The notes below the pieces were generated by a model that was not told where the DNA came from, did no database searches, and was given only the letters and a program-made list of their open reading frames with translations. The position numbers were made by a program, and so were the translations under genes. 64,000 bases of DNA from Adhaeribacter pallidiroseus (GTDB taxonomy: Bacteria; Bacteroidota; Bacteroidia; Cytophagales; Hymenobacteraceae), in contig NZ_QASA01000001.1 of NCBI RefSeq assembly GCF_003340495.1, positions 6,192,782-6,256,781 on the forward strand, in the 5' to 3' direction. Shown here in pieces: positions 19,741-29,089 of the stretch. Position 1 is the first letter of the stretch, and each line of letters starts with the position of its first letter.

Positions 19741-19876
19741 ATTTAAAAATCAAAATTTTAAATGCGGTGCTTTGCAACCATTCGGGCTGTTGTGGAATCA
19801 TCTTTACGAGGACTTTGCTTGCTTTTGTGATTTATAGCAAGTTAGTTATATAGTATTTATGCTTCACGTTCGGTAG

Positions 19877-20560
19877 ATGAAATTCCTTTTCCTGATTGCC
19901 TGTGGTATTGTTATCAGTGTTAATGCTTTTTGCCAACCAGATAGTACCCGAACCTGGCAAGTGCGGTTAGCACCCCTGAGTATTATTGATCCGAGAACGC
20001 CCGCTTTACAAGTAGGATTACAAAAACGGTTAAGCCGCCGACTAGCCTTTTCCGCCGAATACGGCTTAGCCAGTTTAGGTTGGTTACAACCAAAAAATAG
20101 CAAAAGTCCATGGCATAATTTCCGGTACCAAAAGGTTCGTACAGAAGTTAAATATTTCCTAGGTTTGAAAAAGGAAATTGATTTTAAGCAACTACAGCCC
20201 TATGTTTCAGTCGAAACATTTCTGCTACCGCAAAATTATACAAAGCAAAATGATTACTTCTGGCGCGACCCGGTGAGTTACCATTACGATTTTTCTAAAA
20301 TTCAAAAAACGGTTTGGGGCAATTGTCTCAAGATAGGTTTGGAATCAAATATCAATCGAAATTGGGTAATGGATTTCTATTGGGGCTTAGGTGTTCGCTC
20401 CATCTTTATAAAACATCATCGTTTGGTAAACTTACGACCTGAAGAAGAACCTTATATGTTAAAAGAATGGTTTTCGGGTGACGATAAAGATAAAATAGCG
20501 GGTTGGCAGCAAACGCTGCATGTTGCTTTAGGATTTAAACTGGGCTATTACATATGGTAA
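19877..20560 (+). CDS. Secreted protein of unknown function, paralogue 1
   Basis: A 227-residue protein with a signal peptide ending near NAFCQ. It contains repeated amphipathic beta-strand-like stretches with aromatic ends (WQVRLAPLSIIDPRTPALQVGLQKRL, LAFSAEYGLASLGWL) and finishes with LHVALGFKLGYYIW, which looks like the last strand of an outer-membrane beta barrel. A DUF3575-type family is possible but I am not sure. The next gene is a clear paralogue, so the pair arose by duplication. An outer-membrane location is inferred. Confidence 0.7.
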   Translation: MKFLFLIACGIVISVNAFCQPDSTRTWQVRLAPLSIIDPRTPALQVGLQKRLSRRLAFSAEYGLASLGWLQPKNSKSPWHNFRYQKVRTEVKYFLGLKKEIDFKQLQPYVSVETFLLPQNYTKQNDYFWRDPVSYHYDFSKIQKTVWGNCLKIGLESNINRNWVMDFYWGLGVRSIFIKHHRLVNLRPEEEPYMLKEWFSGDDKDKIAGWQQTLHVALGFKLGYYIW

Positions 20561-20615
20561 TCCCGATTAGTATTGTTTTTAGAATTGAAAACTAGGTAGT
20601 TCTTTCTTTTTAGAT

Positions 20616-21320
20616 ATGAAGCACAGGGTGTTACAAGTGAGATGTTTTTTATTGCTTGTTTTACTTATTGTGCCAGCATATTCCATTTCTGCCCAGCACA
20701 ATCAAGCGAAAACCTGGCAAGTACGGTGGGCGGTTTCGAGCTTTTTGGCTTCCCGCACGCCTGTTATCCAATTAGGATTACAGAAAAGTATTAACTCAAA
20801 TTGGGCTATTTCGGCGGAGTACGGTTGGTCTACGTACGGTATGCTGGATAAGAAATGGTATCCGGATACTGTGCGGGAAAACTTTACCTACCAGAAATTC
20901 CGGGCCGAAGTGAAGCATTTTACTTCTATTACCGAGTTGTCAAATAATCTTAAAACCCACCTTTATTGGAGCATAGAAGGAGTTTATATGCCGGAAAGGT
21001 ACGCGAAACAAACCGATTACTTTTACCGGAAAGGTCAACAGTATGATTATTACTCTTCCCGAATCAAAAGCAATGTTTATGCTACCAGTTTCCACATCGG
21101 CGCGGAGTGGCGTTTTAAACAAAAACTGGTGCTGGATACGTACGCAGGGTTAGGTCCCCGGATTATTTATATTAAGCATCACAATACTGTGTTTGGGTAT
21201 GATCCGCCTGATACGGGTACCAAAATAAGATTATTTGAAAGCAGGCGCGACAACACCGAAGGCTGGCACAGAACCTTGCACGTAGCCCTTGGTTTTAAAT
21301 TAGGGTATTATATTTTTTAA
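20616..21320 (+). CDS. Secreted protein of unknown function, paralogue 2
   Basis: A 234-residue protein with a signal peptide ending near SISAQ. It shares a layout with the preceding gene: TWQVRWAVSSFLASRTPVIQLGLQKSI, ISAEYGWSTYGML, YQKFRAEVKHF, the IKHH motif, and an LHVALGFKLGYYIF end. Identity is moderate by eye, so the duplication is not recent. It is 55 bp after paralogue 1 and probably co-transcribed. An outer-membrane barrel role is likely; no partner or substrate is suggested. Confidence 0.7.
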   Translation: MKHRVLQVRCFLLLVLLIVPAYSISAQHNQAKTWQVRWAVSSFLASRTPVIQLGLQKSINSNWAISAEYGWSTYGMLDKKWYPDTVRENFTYQKFRAEVKHFTSITELSNNLKTHLYWSIEGVYMPERYAKQTDYFYRKGQQYDYYSSRIKSNVYATSFHIGAEWRFKQKLVLDTYAGLGPRIIYIKHHNTVFGYDPPDTGTKIRLFESRRDNTEGWHRTLHVALGFKLGYYIF

Positions 21321-21334
21321 TTTTTTTCGTTCGG

Positions 21335-21949
21335 CTACGCGGTTTCTACTTTGCCGGCCAGGTAATCGGTTAGTTTGCCCCATTGAATATCCTGGAAACC
21401 CGCCCAGCCGCCTTCGGCAATCAGCGTATTTAAAAAAGCCCGCACCCCAGATTGGTAGTTATGGTTATTTATTTTCTCGTTTTTGCCGATTTGGTAACCA
21501 AACAAAGTAGTGCCCTGGCGTTCGATCCGGAAGGTACTGCTGGCTTCTTTTACAAAAAAATGCTGCGTTTCGTCTGATTCGTTTAGTGGGTTCGGGCAGG
21601 GATGTACCGTAAACTGAGCGGAATTTGCATCTTCCAGGATGCTTTCTATTTCTACCCAGTTTTCTACGTTTACGCCCGGTAAAATTATTTCTATGTAATA
21701 ATGCGGTTCGGGTTTGGTTTGGGTAGGCTGCCCTTGCTGGTTGTACAATTTAAAAGTAGAGTTTATACCGGGTAATTGGCTCCAGCTATTTACCGCGAAC
21801 AATTTAGTTAAACCACGGGTAAAGGCCGCTTGGGCTTCGGCTTCGTTGGCATATTTTTGTTCGCTGCAAAAGGTTTTATCCTTGCTCGCATCGCCGGTTA
21901 ATACTTCCCATTCGTGTTTGAGTTTATCAATGATGTTATCAGCCCCCAT
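21335..21949 (-). CDS. Cytosolic protein of unknown function
   Basis: A 204-residue protein without a signal peptide. The N-terminus is helical (NIIDKLKHEWEVLTGDASKDK), the middle beta-rich (YYIEIILPGVNVENWVEIESI, AQFTVHPCPNPLNESDETQHFF), and the end has FGYQIGKNEKINNHNYQSGVRAFLN and a Trp-rich GWAGFQDIQWGKLTDYLAG. I do not recognise a named domain. It is transcribed on its own, converging on paralogue 2 with only 14 bp between, so the 3' ends nearly overlap. Confidence 0.65.
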   Translation of the reverse strand: MGADNIIDKLKHEWEVLTGDASKDKTFCSEQKYANEAEAQAAFTRGLTKLFAVNSWSQLPGINSTFKLYNQQGQPTQTKPEPHYYIEIILPGVNVENWVEIESILEDANSAQFTVHPCPNPLNESDETQHFFVKEASSTFRIERQGTTLFGYQIGKNEKINNHNYQSGVRAFLNTLIAEGGWAGFQDIQWGKLTDYLAGKVETA

Positions 21950-22068
21950 TTTCTTTCCTGTTTAAAGTGAAACAAACCAGTGGCTCTACGAAGCCGGACC
22001 AGTGCTTGTTTTAATTTTAAACCTTATAAAAGCGATTTTTTAAATTTGAAACCCCAAAGCAAAAAAGA

Positions 22069-22098
22069 AAAGCCTGCTTTTTAGTTAAAGCAGGCTTT
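22069..22098 (-). terminator. Terminator of serS
   Basis: AAAGCCTGCTTT (22069-22080) and AAAGCAGGCTTT (22087-22098) form a perfect stem with a 6-base loop, followed on the minus strand by a T-rich run. Confidence 0.9.
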
Positions 22099-22118
22099 AA
22101 AATTTTAAAAAGCTGGTA

Positions 22119-23393
22119 CTAAGTTATTTTATCGAAACCGCAGTAAGAATGCAGTACAGCCGGTAAGTTAATGCCTTCTTCGGTCTGGTTGTTTTCGAGC
22201 AGAGCGGCTACAATACGGGGCAAAGCCAAAGCGCTGCCGTTTAAAGTATGCAGCAATTGCGTTTTGCCGCTGCCGGGTTTGTAGCGCAAATTTAAACGGT
22301 TGGCTTGGTAAGTCTCAAAATTGCTGCAAGAGCTCACCTCGAGCCAGCGGTTTTGGGCCGCCGAAAAAACTTCCATATCGTAGGTTAAAGCCGAGGTAAA
22401 ACCCATATCGCCGCCGCACAAACGCAGTACCCGGTAGGGCAACTCCAGTTTTTGCAATAAGCTTTGAATGTACTGGCTCATTTCTTCCAAGGCCGCATAG
22501 GATTTTTCCGGTTCTTCGATGCGCACAATTTCTACTTTATCAAACTGATGCAGCCGGTTTAAACCCCGCACATCGGCTCCCCACGAACCGGCTTCGCGCC
22601 GGAAACAAGGCGTATACCCCGCATTACGTACCGGTAATTTATCCAGGGCAATGATCTCATCGCGGTACAAATTAGTAATAGGCACTTCGGCCGTCGGAAT
22701 CAGGTAATAATTATCAGCGGTGGCGTGGTACATTTGGCCGTCTTTATCGGGTAATTGGCCGGTGCCGTAACCCGAAGCCTCGTTTACCAAAATAGGCGGT
22801 TGTACTTCCGTGAAGCCGGCTTGCAGCGCTTCGTCCAGAAAAAAATTGATTAAAGCCCGTTGCAAGCGGGCCCCTTGCTTTTTGTAAACCGGAAACCCCG
22901 CCCCCGTAATTTTGTTGCCCAGTTCAAAATCAATAATGTCATATTTTTTAATCAGCTCCCAATGCGGCAGAGCCGTGGCGGGTAATTCCGGAATAGTACC
23001 GTGTTGGTATACGATTTCGTTATCTTCGGGCGTTTTACCTTCCGGAACGCTGCTGTGGGGTAAGTTGGGTAACTTTACTAGTACATTTTGTAAATTTTTT
23101 TCAATTTCCGACAACTCTTCCAGCAGATTTTTAGTTACTATTTTAAGAGCGGCTGTTTCGGCTTTTAAAGCTTCGGCTTCAGCTTTCCGGCCGCTTTTCA
23201 TAAGGGTACCTATTTCCCGGGCCAGATTATTAGCGCGCGCTTGTTCCTCATCGTGCCGGGCTTGCAGGCTGCGACGCTGACTATCCAGATCAAGAATAGT
23301 TTGAACCTCCTGCGTGGCATTTTTGTAGTTTTTTTTATTTAAGCCAGCTACTACCAAATCTGTTTGCTCTCTTAGAACCGATAATTGTAACAT
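22119..23393 (-). CDS. serS: Serine--tRNA ligase
   Basis: A 424-residue class II synthetase. The N-terminal long antiparallel coiled coil (residues about 30-105) binds the tRNA-Ser variable arm. Motif 1 lies around TEVQPPILVNEASGYGTGQLP, motif 2 in YTPCFRREAGSWGADVRGL, and motif 3 in NGSALALPRIVAALLEN. EVSSCSNFETYQANRLNLRY matches the serine-binding region. Full length, with a normal ATG start and a good terminator. It also charges tRNA-Sec where that exists. Confidence 0.97.
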   Translation of the reverse strand: MLQLSVLREQTDLVVAGLNKKNYKNATQEVQTILDLDSQRRSLQARHDEEQARANNLAREIGTLMKSGRKAEAEALKAETAALKIVTKNLLEELSEIEKNLQNVLVKLPNLPHSSVPEGKTPEDNEIVYQHGTIPELPATALPHWELIKKYDIIDFELGNKITGAGFPVYKKQGARLQRALINFFLDEALQAGFTEVQPPILVNEASGYGTGQLPDKDGQMYHATADNYYLIPTAEVPITNLYRDEIIALDKLPVRNAGYTPCFRREAGSWGADVRGLNRLHQFDKVEIVRIEEPEKSYAALEEMSQYIQSLLQKLELPYRVLRLCGGDMGFTSALTYDMEVFSAAQNRWLEVSSCSNFETYQANRLNLRYKPGSGKTQLLHTLNGSALALPRIVAALLENNQTEEGINLPAVLHSYCGFDKIT

Positions 23394-23668
23394 TTTTTTC
23401 GTTTTAAATCGGTGTAAAATTATACTTTTTTGAATTAAGCGCGTAGTAATTAAAAAATCAAAATATTTTAAAACCAGAAGAAATAAAATTTACCTGAATA
23501 TTTGGTAATTACTTAACATTGCTATAACATTGTAAGGCTATTAAATCGAACCGTATTTCCTGGTTCATTCAATCTAAGAGTAAAAATCAGATTTTCCTTT
23601 AAACATCATCTCCTGTTGCTTCCCGCACCCTGAGAACCATAAAATTTTGTTAAAATTCTAAACTTTAT

Positions 23669-25747
23669 ATGTACAATATTGAAGAGTTGAAAGATAGACT
23701 TCTTTCAGAGCTAAAAGAGATTGCGGAAGGTCTTGGCGTAACAAGCTTTAACCGGTTAAGCAAGCAAGACCTTATCTACAAGATCTTAGACCAGCAAGCA
23801 ATCACTCCTCCCGAAAAACTTCCCAAAAAATACAAAACACCAGCCCGTAACCAACCCGTAGCCGTAGTAGATACTGCCTCCACTACCGCCAACCAAGGCC
23901 TGATTGATTTTGATACCGCTACTCCAGTACCCGTAATTTCCGAAAAAGCACCTGAACCAGTTCTGGCCTTAGAAGCCGCTCCGGCTGCTCCCGTAACGCG
24001 TCCGGAAACTCCTCGCCGGCAGGCCACCCGCCGGGAGCCCCGGGAACGTACTACCACGCCGGTAGTGCGCGAAGAGCAAAATCGCGAACCGCGGCCCGCT
24101 CGGGAAGTAGCACCACCCGCGGAAGTACCATCGGTACCTACCAGCGAAGAAACTCCCCGCCAGGAACGTGAAAACGGCACTGCTCCGGAAAGCCGGCAAC
24201 CAGCGCCCCCACGCGAAAAGCGGGACCGGGAACCTGCGCGGGAACCAAGCCGCGAAGAGCGGGAGCCAGTTACGGCCTTACGCGAAAATCGTGAAAATGT
24301 ACAACCAGTTGCACCAACCCCGGTACGGGAGCCCATCGCGCCTCCAGTACGCGAAAACCGCGAGCCGGTGCAGCCACCAACCCAGCCGCAACCCCGCGAT
24401 AACCGCGAAACTGTACGGGAACCGCAACCCCCGCGCGAAAACCGCGATAATCAGCCGCGTGATAATCGGGATAATCAACCTCGGGATAATCAACCTCGGG
24501 ATAATCAACCTCGGGATAATCAACCTCGGGATAATCAACCCCGGGAAAACCGCGATAATAATCAGCCGCGCAAAGTTAATAATGGGCAACAACCCAATAA
24601 TAACAACATTAACAGCAATAATTTTAAAGAATTTGACGGCGTAATTCTTAACGAAGGCGTGTTGGAACTCATGCAGGATGGCTATGGTTTCCTGCGCTCT
24701 ACGTATTATAATTATTTAGCCAGTCCTGATGATATTTACGTTTCGCCATCGCAGATTAAGTTATTTGCTTTAAAAACCGGCGATACCGTTAAAGGTCAGA
24801 TTCGTCCACCGAAAGAAGGAGAAAAGTACTTTGCCTTGTTAAAAGTGGATTCTATTAATGGCCGGACTACCGAAGAAATCCGCGACCGGATTCCTTTCCA
24901 GCATTTAACGCCTTTATTTCCGGAAGAACGCTTAAAACTGACGACCAAAGCCAGCCAGTACTCTACCCGGATTATGGATTTGTTTGCGCCGATTGGTAAA
25001 GGCCAGCGGGGCATGATTGTGGCCCAGCCCAAAACCGGTAAAACAGTATTATTAAAAGAAATTGCCAACGCCATCTCCGAAAACCATCCGGAAGTGTATC
25101 TGATGATTTTACTGATTGATGAGCGTCCGGAAGAAGTAACCGATATGGCCCGGAGTGTAAACGCCGAGGTAATTGCCTCTACTTTCGACGAAACCGCCGA
25201 GCGCCACGTAAAAATTTCGAGCATTGTGCTGGACAAAGCCAAACGCATGGTAGAGTGCGGGCACGATGTTGTAATATTACTGGATTCCATCACCCGTTTA
25301 GCGCGGGCTTATAACACCGTAGTACCAAGCTCCGGTAAAATATTATCGGGTGGGGTAGACGCTAACGCTTTGCACAAACCGAAGCGTTTCTTTGGAGCGG
25401 CCCGTAACGTAGAAAACGGTGGTTCCTTAACTATCATCGCTACGGCGCTGATTGATACCGGTTCTAAAATGGACGAGGTAATTTTTGAAGAATTTAAAGG
25501 TACCGGTAACATGGAATTGCAACTGGATCGGAAGTTGGCGAACAAACGAATTTACCCATCTATTGATGTGCCGGCCTCAGGCACCCGTCGCGAGGACTTG
25601 TTAATGGACAAAGACGAACTGAACCGTGTCTGGATTTTGCGCAAATTTATGTCGGATATGAACGCCGTGGAAGCTATGGAGTTTTTGAAAGACCGCATGA
25701 AAGGCACTAAAGACAACGACGAGTTCTTAATTTCAATGAACAGCTAA
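23669..25747 (+). CDS. rho: Transcription termination factor Rho with long disordered insert
   Basis: A 692-residue Rho, far longer than the usual ~420. The N-terminal helical Rho-N domain (residues 1-45) is followed by about 270 residues rich in Pro, Arg, Glu, Asn and Asp that must be disordered, including five RDNQP pentapeptides (about residues 267-291). The cold-shock-type RNA-binding domain follows ([23 protein letters not shown]), then the RecA-like ATPase: Walker A AQPKTGKT (about residues 451-458), Walker [17 protein letters not shown], and [10 protein letters not shown]. Rho hexamers terminate transcription; the disordered insert of Bacteroides Rho is known to drive phase separation. 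The gene ends at a perfect 48-bp palindromic terminator. Confidence 0.96.
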   Translation: MYNIEELKDRLLSELKEIAEGLGVTSFNRLSKQDLIYKILDQQAITPPEKLPKKYKTPARNQPVAVVDTASTTANQGLIDFDTATPVPVISEKAPEPVLALEAAPAAPVTRPETPRRQATRREPRERTTTPVVREEQNREPRPAREVAPPAEVPSVPTSEETPRQERENGTAPESRQPAPPREKRDREPAREPSREEREPVTALRENRENVQPVAPTPVREPIAPPVRENREPVQPPTQPQPRDNRETVREPQPPRENRDNQPRDNRDNQPRDNQPRDNQPRDNQPRDNQPRENRDNNQPRKVNNGQQPNNNNINSNNFKEFDGVILNEGVLELMQDGYGFLRSTYYNYLASPDDIYVSPSQIKLFALKTGDTVKGQIRPPKEGEKYFALLKVDSINGRTTEEIRDRIPFQHLTPLFPEERLKLTTKASQYSTRIMDLFAPIGKGQRGMIVAQPKTGKTVLLKEIANAISENHPEVYLMILLIDERPEEVTDMARSVNAEVIASTFDETAERHVKISSIVLDKAKRMVECGHDVVILLDSITRLARAYNTVVPSSGKILSGGVDANALHKPKRFFGAARNVENGGSLTIIATALIDTGSKMDEVIFEEFKGTGNMELQLDRKLANKRIYPSIDVPASGTRREDLLMDKDELNRVWILRKFMSDMNAVEAMEFLKDRMKGTKDNDEFLISMNS
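24467..24541 (+). repeat. 15-bp tandem repeat inside rho (five copies)
   Basis: Five head-to-tail copies of CGGGATAATCAACCT, identical except for the last base of copy five, encode RDNQP. Near-copies extend on both sides. Unit length is a multiple of three, so copy-number change keeps the reading frame. Confidence 0.95.
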
Positions 25748-25760
25748 TTTTTAAATTTTC

Positions 25761-25808
25761 ATAAAAAACGAAGCCCGGTTTAGATCTAAACCGGGCTTCG
25801 TTTTTTAT
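25761..25808. terminator. Perfect 48-bp palindromic bidirectional terminator
   Basis: The sequence reads the same on both strands from 25761 to 25808, centred on TAGATCTA: A-run, CGAAGCCCGG arm, CCGGGCTTCG arm, T-run. It separates rho from the convergent UbiA-like gene and even overlaps the latter's stop codon. Confidence 0.92.
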
Positions 25809-26686
25809 AAACTACCCAATTTATAGTGGGTAAAAAGTAAAATTAAGATGAAAGCCGCACTCATACTAAGCGACGAAACTTTGTTCATGCGCATGGTATT
25901 CTCAAAGTTAGCCATGGTTGGATCTTTTTTTACCTGCCAGAACCAGGTGCCAAAAATATACACAACCGGGCCGGTACAAACCAGAAAAATTAAAATATTC
26001 ATGGCCTGACCAGTTACTAAATAGTTCCAGATCAGGAAGCCGGCGCCAAGCAGTAAACTTAAAGCCGAGAAAATAAAAGTACCGGTAATCCCTAAAGCTA
26101 AACTCAGTGTTTGATCGCCACGTTGCGCATCTTCCTGGTGCTGGTAAACTTGGGTAAGCGGGTACGAACCGCACAAAAATAAAGTACTCACTAAGGCAAA
26201 AAGTAAATTGGTAGCGGTCATTATGTGGGCGGGCAAGGTGCGGGCACCTACCTGTACCATAATAAAGGTAAAAGCTCCCTGAAAAATAATAACTACCAGG
26301 GTGCTAACCAGTGGATATTTCTTCAGCCGGATTTTATCGTAACTATAAGCTTTAGAAACCAGCAGGTAAATAAAAATACCAGAAGTAAACTCCAGCGAAA
26401 CCAACACAAAAGAGCCTACTAAAGCTAAAAAATCAAACAATAATACCAGCCATAATAATTTGCGGGTTACCTTCGGGGGATGCTTTAAGCCGCCAATGCT
26501 GCCTTCGTCTTTATCGTAAAAAGAATTATAACCATTACTGGCCGGATAAACCAATAGATGAATAATAACAAAAACGTAAACGGCTTTATACACACAAAAT
26601 TCCGGTAATACACTTAAGGCGAACCAATACACCGGCATTAAATACACCGAAAAAGGAATCCGCATTAATTTTAAAGCATCTACCAT
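25805..26686 (-). CDS. UbiA-family prenyltransferase-like membrane protein
   Basis: A 293-residue protein with about eight membrane helices. Two polar motifs fit the UbiA family: NGYNSFYDKDEGS (motif 1, NxxxDxxxD-like) near residue 50, and YQHQEDAQRGDQT (motif 2, DxxxD-like) near residue 190; both would bind the prenyl diphosphate through Mg2+. UbiA enzymes move prenyl groups onto aromatic acceptors in quinone, heme or pigment synthesis. The acceptor cannot be told. The methyltransferase gene upstream on the same strand may be a pathway partner. The stop codon lies inside the palindromic terminator. Confidence 0.82.
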   Translation of the reverse strand: MVDALKLMRIPFSVYLMPVYWFALSVLPEFCVYKAVYVFVIIHLLVYPASNGYNSFYDKDEGSIGGLKHPPKVTRKLLWLVLLFDFLALVGSFVLVSLEFTSGIFIYLLVSKAYSYDKIRLKKYPLVSTLVVIIFQGAFTFIMVQVGARTLPAHIMTATNLLFALVSTLFLCGSYPLTQVYQHQEDAQRGDQTLSLALGITGTFIFSALSLLLGAGFLIWNYLVTGQAMNILIFLVCTGPVVYIFGTWFWQVKKDPTMANFENTMRMNKVSSLSMSAAFILILLFTHYKLGSL

Positions 26687-26696
26687 TTGTAGGGTT

Positions 26697-26770
26697 TAGG
26701 TTGCAGGTTACAGGTTGCAAGTTACAGGTTGCAAGTTGGAAAGTTTAAAAGTTGGAAGGTTTAAAGGTTT
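26697..26770 (+). repeat. Degenerate GTTGCAGGTTACAGG-type array 3
   Basis: Units such as GGTTGCA, GGTTACA, AGTTGGAA and AGTTTAAA directly upstream of the UbiA-like start. It faces an opposite-strand array at 26826-26879. Confidence 0.75.
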
Positions 26771-26825
26771 TGGCTTTATGAATACTGGAGTTCTTGTCAT
26801 TTTTTTAATTTTTTAAATTATTTCA

Positions 26826-26879
26826 CTCCACCCTTCCAACTTTTAACCTGCAACTTTTACCTGCAACCTGCTACTCACT
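26826..26879 (-). repeat. Degenerate GTTGCAGG-type array 4 (reverse)
   Basis: On the minus strand: GAGTAGCAGGTTGCAGGT, AAAAGTTGCAGGTT, AAAAGTTGGAAGGG. It begins right at the stop codon of the methyltransferase gene, as array 1 begins at the ATPase stop. Confidence 0.72.
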
Positions 26880-27654
26880 CCGGGTAGCCAATGAGGTAAA
26901 TAACTTTGGCACCGCTGCGGTGCCGGGCTTTGCCTGCTTCCCATTTATAGCCACTAGAATTTATTTCCTGGGTGAGGCCAAGTAACATCGTAGGCGAATA
27001 CAAACGCAAAATAGAAACCATCCCGTCCCACATAATGCATAGAGGTATTATAGGCAGCAAGTAGGTAAAAATTAACCGGCTCCACCGGAAGGGTTTGATA
27101 AAAGGAGTAATCATTAAAATAAGGAAAGGAAAAATAAGCAAGACCAAAGCAATCTCGAACCAACTTTTACTGGCGCCTTCAAAAATGCCAATCGGTACTT
27201 TTTTACGAGCCGCATCTTGCAAAATGGCCGTGGCTAAAGTAGGTTTAAAATGGTGGAAAGCTGAGAAGATTGTCCGAAAATTCGTGAAATTCGCGGGTAC
27301 ATCCGTTGCATCTACCGATTCTGGTAAATAAGTAATTAATCCGTGCGTTTGTTTTTTTATTAATTCAAAGGCTGGAATATTAGGAAATTTATCGCTTAAC
27401 GTAATTTTAACCGGATAACCCACTTGGTGGCTAAGTTCATGCTGAATCCCGACGATTCCGCCACCACCACCCGAACCTAAATCCAGAATATCTGCTTGAG
27501 TAGTATGCTGCAGCGCTTGGTGCATGAACGGAATGATGGGTTCATAAATTTTTAAATTACTAATCATAAACCTTAAAAAATCCATCATGCTTTGCCGGAA
27601 GATATCTGGAAACCAAGGTAAGTCCTCGAACTCAAACAAGTGGTAACGCTGCAT
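26875..27654 (-). CDS. SAM-dependent methyltransferase with membrane segments
   Basis: A 259-residue protein. The SAM-binding motif is DILDLGSGGGGGIVGIQHEL (residues about 55-75), followed by a beta-strand acidic site ITLSDKFPN and a FRTIFSAFHHFKP motif like post-motif I of class I methyltransferases. The C-terminal half has two hydrophobic segments (LVLLIFPFLILMITPFI, IFTYLLPIIPLCI), so it sits on the membrane. With the UbiA-like gene just downstream, it could methylate a prenylated lipid or quinone-like product; this is a guess from position. Confidence 0.8.
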   Translation of the reverse strand: MQRYHLFEFEDLPWFPDIFRQSMMDFLRFMISNLKIYEPIIPFMHQALQHTTQADILDLGSGGGGGIVGIQHELSHQVGYPVKITLSDKFPNIPAFELIKKQTHGLITYLPESVDATDVPANFTNFRTIFSAFHHFKPTLATAILQDAARKKVPIGIFEGASKSWFEIALVLLIFPFLILMITPFIKPFRWSRLIFTYLLPIIPLCIMWDGMVSILRLYSPTMLLGLTQEINSSGYKWEAGKARHRSGAKVIYLIGYPE

Positions 27655-27669
27655 AAAATTTAATTATGT

Positions 27670-28767
27670 TTATTTAGAATTTACTTCGGGCACTTGCCGG
27701 GCTACTATGCCTGCGTTCGATTCATAAATGATTAGGTGGCTTTTGCCATTGCTTACGGCCCGCGGATAAGTGCCCGTACCCACCTGAACTGGCATTAGCT
27801 GACCTGGTGTTTTTGCCCAAATAATGTTATTTTGCTGCCACACGTACAAATTTCCTGCGGTAGATGTAGCTACACTACAATTTCGGCCTTCGCTAATAAC
27901 GTTTTCGGCTAAACCGGGGCTAGTTACAAATATTTCTTTTTGTCTTTTCCAGATGGTGATGGGCTTGCCTTGCGGAGTAATGGCTAATCCACCCCCTTCC
28001 ATGGGGCAGGCTTGTAAAGGCCAGGTACCTAAGCCTAATTTTTGGGCCGTCCGGAAAGTTTTGCCGCCGTTAGTAGATTGAGCCAAATACATGTCGCGGC
28101 TACCCGCCAGATTGTTCCGGAACATTACGTATACATTGCCTTTGGTATCTGCCGCAACGGAAGGCCGGCAGCATTCGCATACTTTCCCAGCCGGGGAAGC
28201 ATAAACCAGTTTATTCTCTGACCAAGTCTTGCCTCCGTCTTCAGAGAAAGCGCTGTACACATTGTTTTGTTTATGTAGGCGCATATCCAGCCAGGCCGCA
28301 TAAACAGTATTTGCCGGACCAGCTGCTAAAGCTACAAATCCTTCGGGAGCAGTAATATCGGTATCGAGCAAGTTTACCGGCTTACTCCATTGGTTACCGT
28401 TTCTGGGGCGCCGGTAAACCATAATGCGGCCTTGTTTGGTAACGTTGGCTACTACTACAAAATCGGTGGTAAGGGCAATCTGTGGACCTCGCGTTATGCC
28501 GAGGTGCATATCCGGTAGAGTGGCTATTTCTTTAACAGGGGTAAAAGTACCGCCGCCATTTGCTGAATAAGCATAAAGTATCTTGTCAGTATAGCCAAAA
28601 GTAACGTGCAGGGAGCCGTCTTTAGCTGCCACAACCGCCGGCTGACTACCTTTTGCACTAATTATAATGCTTACAGGCGGTGCTTTAAGGCTAAATGCTC
28701 CTGCTACAAACAGCAGCAAGCCGCTTGCGATTGGGGCAAATAACGCTACCCAAAACCAGTTTCTCAT
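27670..28767 (-). CDS. Exo-sialidase-like protein with Asp-box repeats
   Basis: A 365-residue protein with an N-terminal membrane segment or signal (FWVALFAPIASGLLLFVAG). It has several Asp-box-like repeats (SANGGGTFT, SEDGGKTWS, STNGGKTFR) that mark a six-bladed beta-propeller of the sialidase/BNR type. A GKVCECCRPSVAAD stretch with three cysteines is conserved in my memory of this subgroup and may bind metal. Sialidase catalytic arginine and tyrosine residues were not confirmed, so a non-enzymatic binding role is possible. It is co-directional with the methyltransferase gene, with a gap of 15 bp. Confidence 0.75.
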   Translation of the reverse strand: MRNWFWVALFAPIASGLLLFVAGAFSLKAPPVSIIISAKGSQPAVVAAKDGSLHVTFGYTDKILYAYSANGGGTFTPVKEIATLPDMHLGITRGPQIALTTDFVVVANVTKQGRIMVYRRPRNGNQWSKPVNLLDTDITAPEGFVALAAGPANTVYAAWLDMRLHKQNNVYSAFSEDGGKTWSENKLVYASPAGKVCECCRPSVAADTKGNVYVMFRNNLAGSRDMYLAQSTNGGKTFRTAQKLGLGTWPLQACPMEGGGLAITPQGKPITIWKRQKEIFVTSPGLAENVISEGRNCSVATSTAGNLYVWQQNNIIWAKTPGQLMPVQVGTGTYPRAVSNGKSHLIIYESNAGIVARQVPEVNSK

Positions 28768-29089
28768 GAAGCGCTCAAATTAGTTTATCCGCTAATGTAA
28801 TTATAAAGCGTAAAAGATAAACTATTCTAGCCGGAAAAGTACCTCCATTATAGGTAAAAGGAGCTGGTGGATGCTGGTAGTAATGTGCGGTAGATGCTTC
28901 ATTTTCGAACACTAATTGTACGTAATCGCACACCAATAAATCTGTTTTATAGCGACTTAAAAATTAAGTTGCTGATAGTTAGTGTCTTGTAATTAGTGGC
29001 ATACGGCTTGCAAAAATGTTGGCATAGCAAATTGCTTTTAGCTGAACGAAACTAAAAAATCAAACTATAAAATATTAAATCATAAAGTC
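28768..29089. other. Intergenic region with a sigma-54-type promoter
   Basis: Divergent gap between the Asp-box gene and the SH3 gene. It holds a good sigma-54 promoter candidate (28997-29012, see entry). A second TTGGCATAGCAAATTGC stretch at about 29020 has spacing one base too long. Nothing else noted. Confidence 0.6.
28997..29012 (+). promoter_or_regulatory. Candidate sigma-54 promoter of the SH3-domain gene
   Basis: TGGCATACGGCTTGCA fits TGGCAC-N5-TTGCA, with GG and GC separated by exactly 10 bases as sigma-54 requires. It ends about 77 bp before the ATG at 29090. A suitable activator, the NtrC-type regulator, is encoded at 13299. Confidence 0.6.

Noticed and set aside
24278..24592. Minus-strand 104-codon frame made of LIIPR-like repeats
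   Set aside because: It is the reverse reading of the RDNQP repeats in rho; no start signal or family, and codon pattern follows rho.
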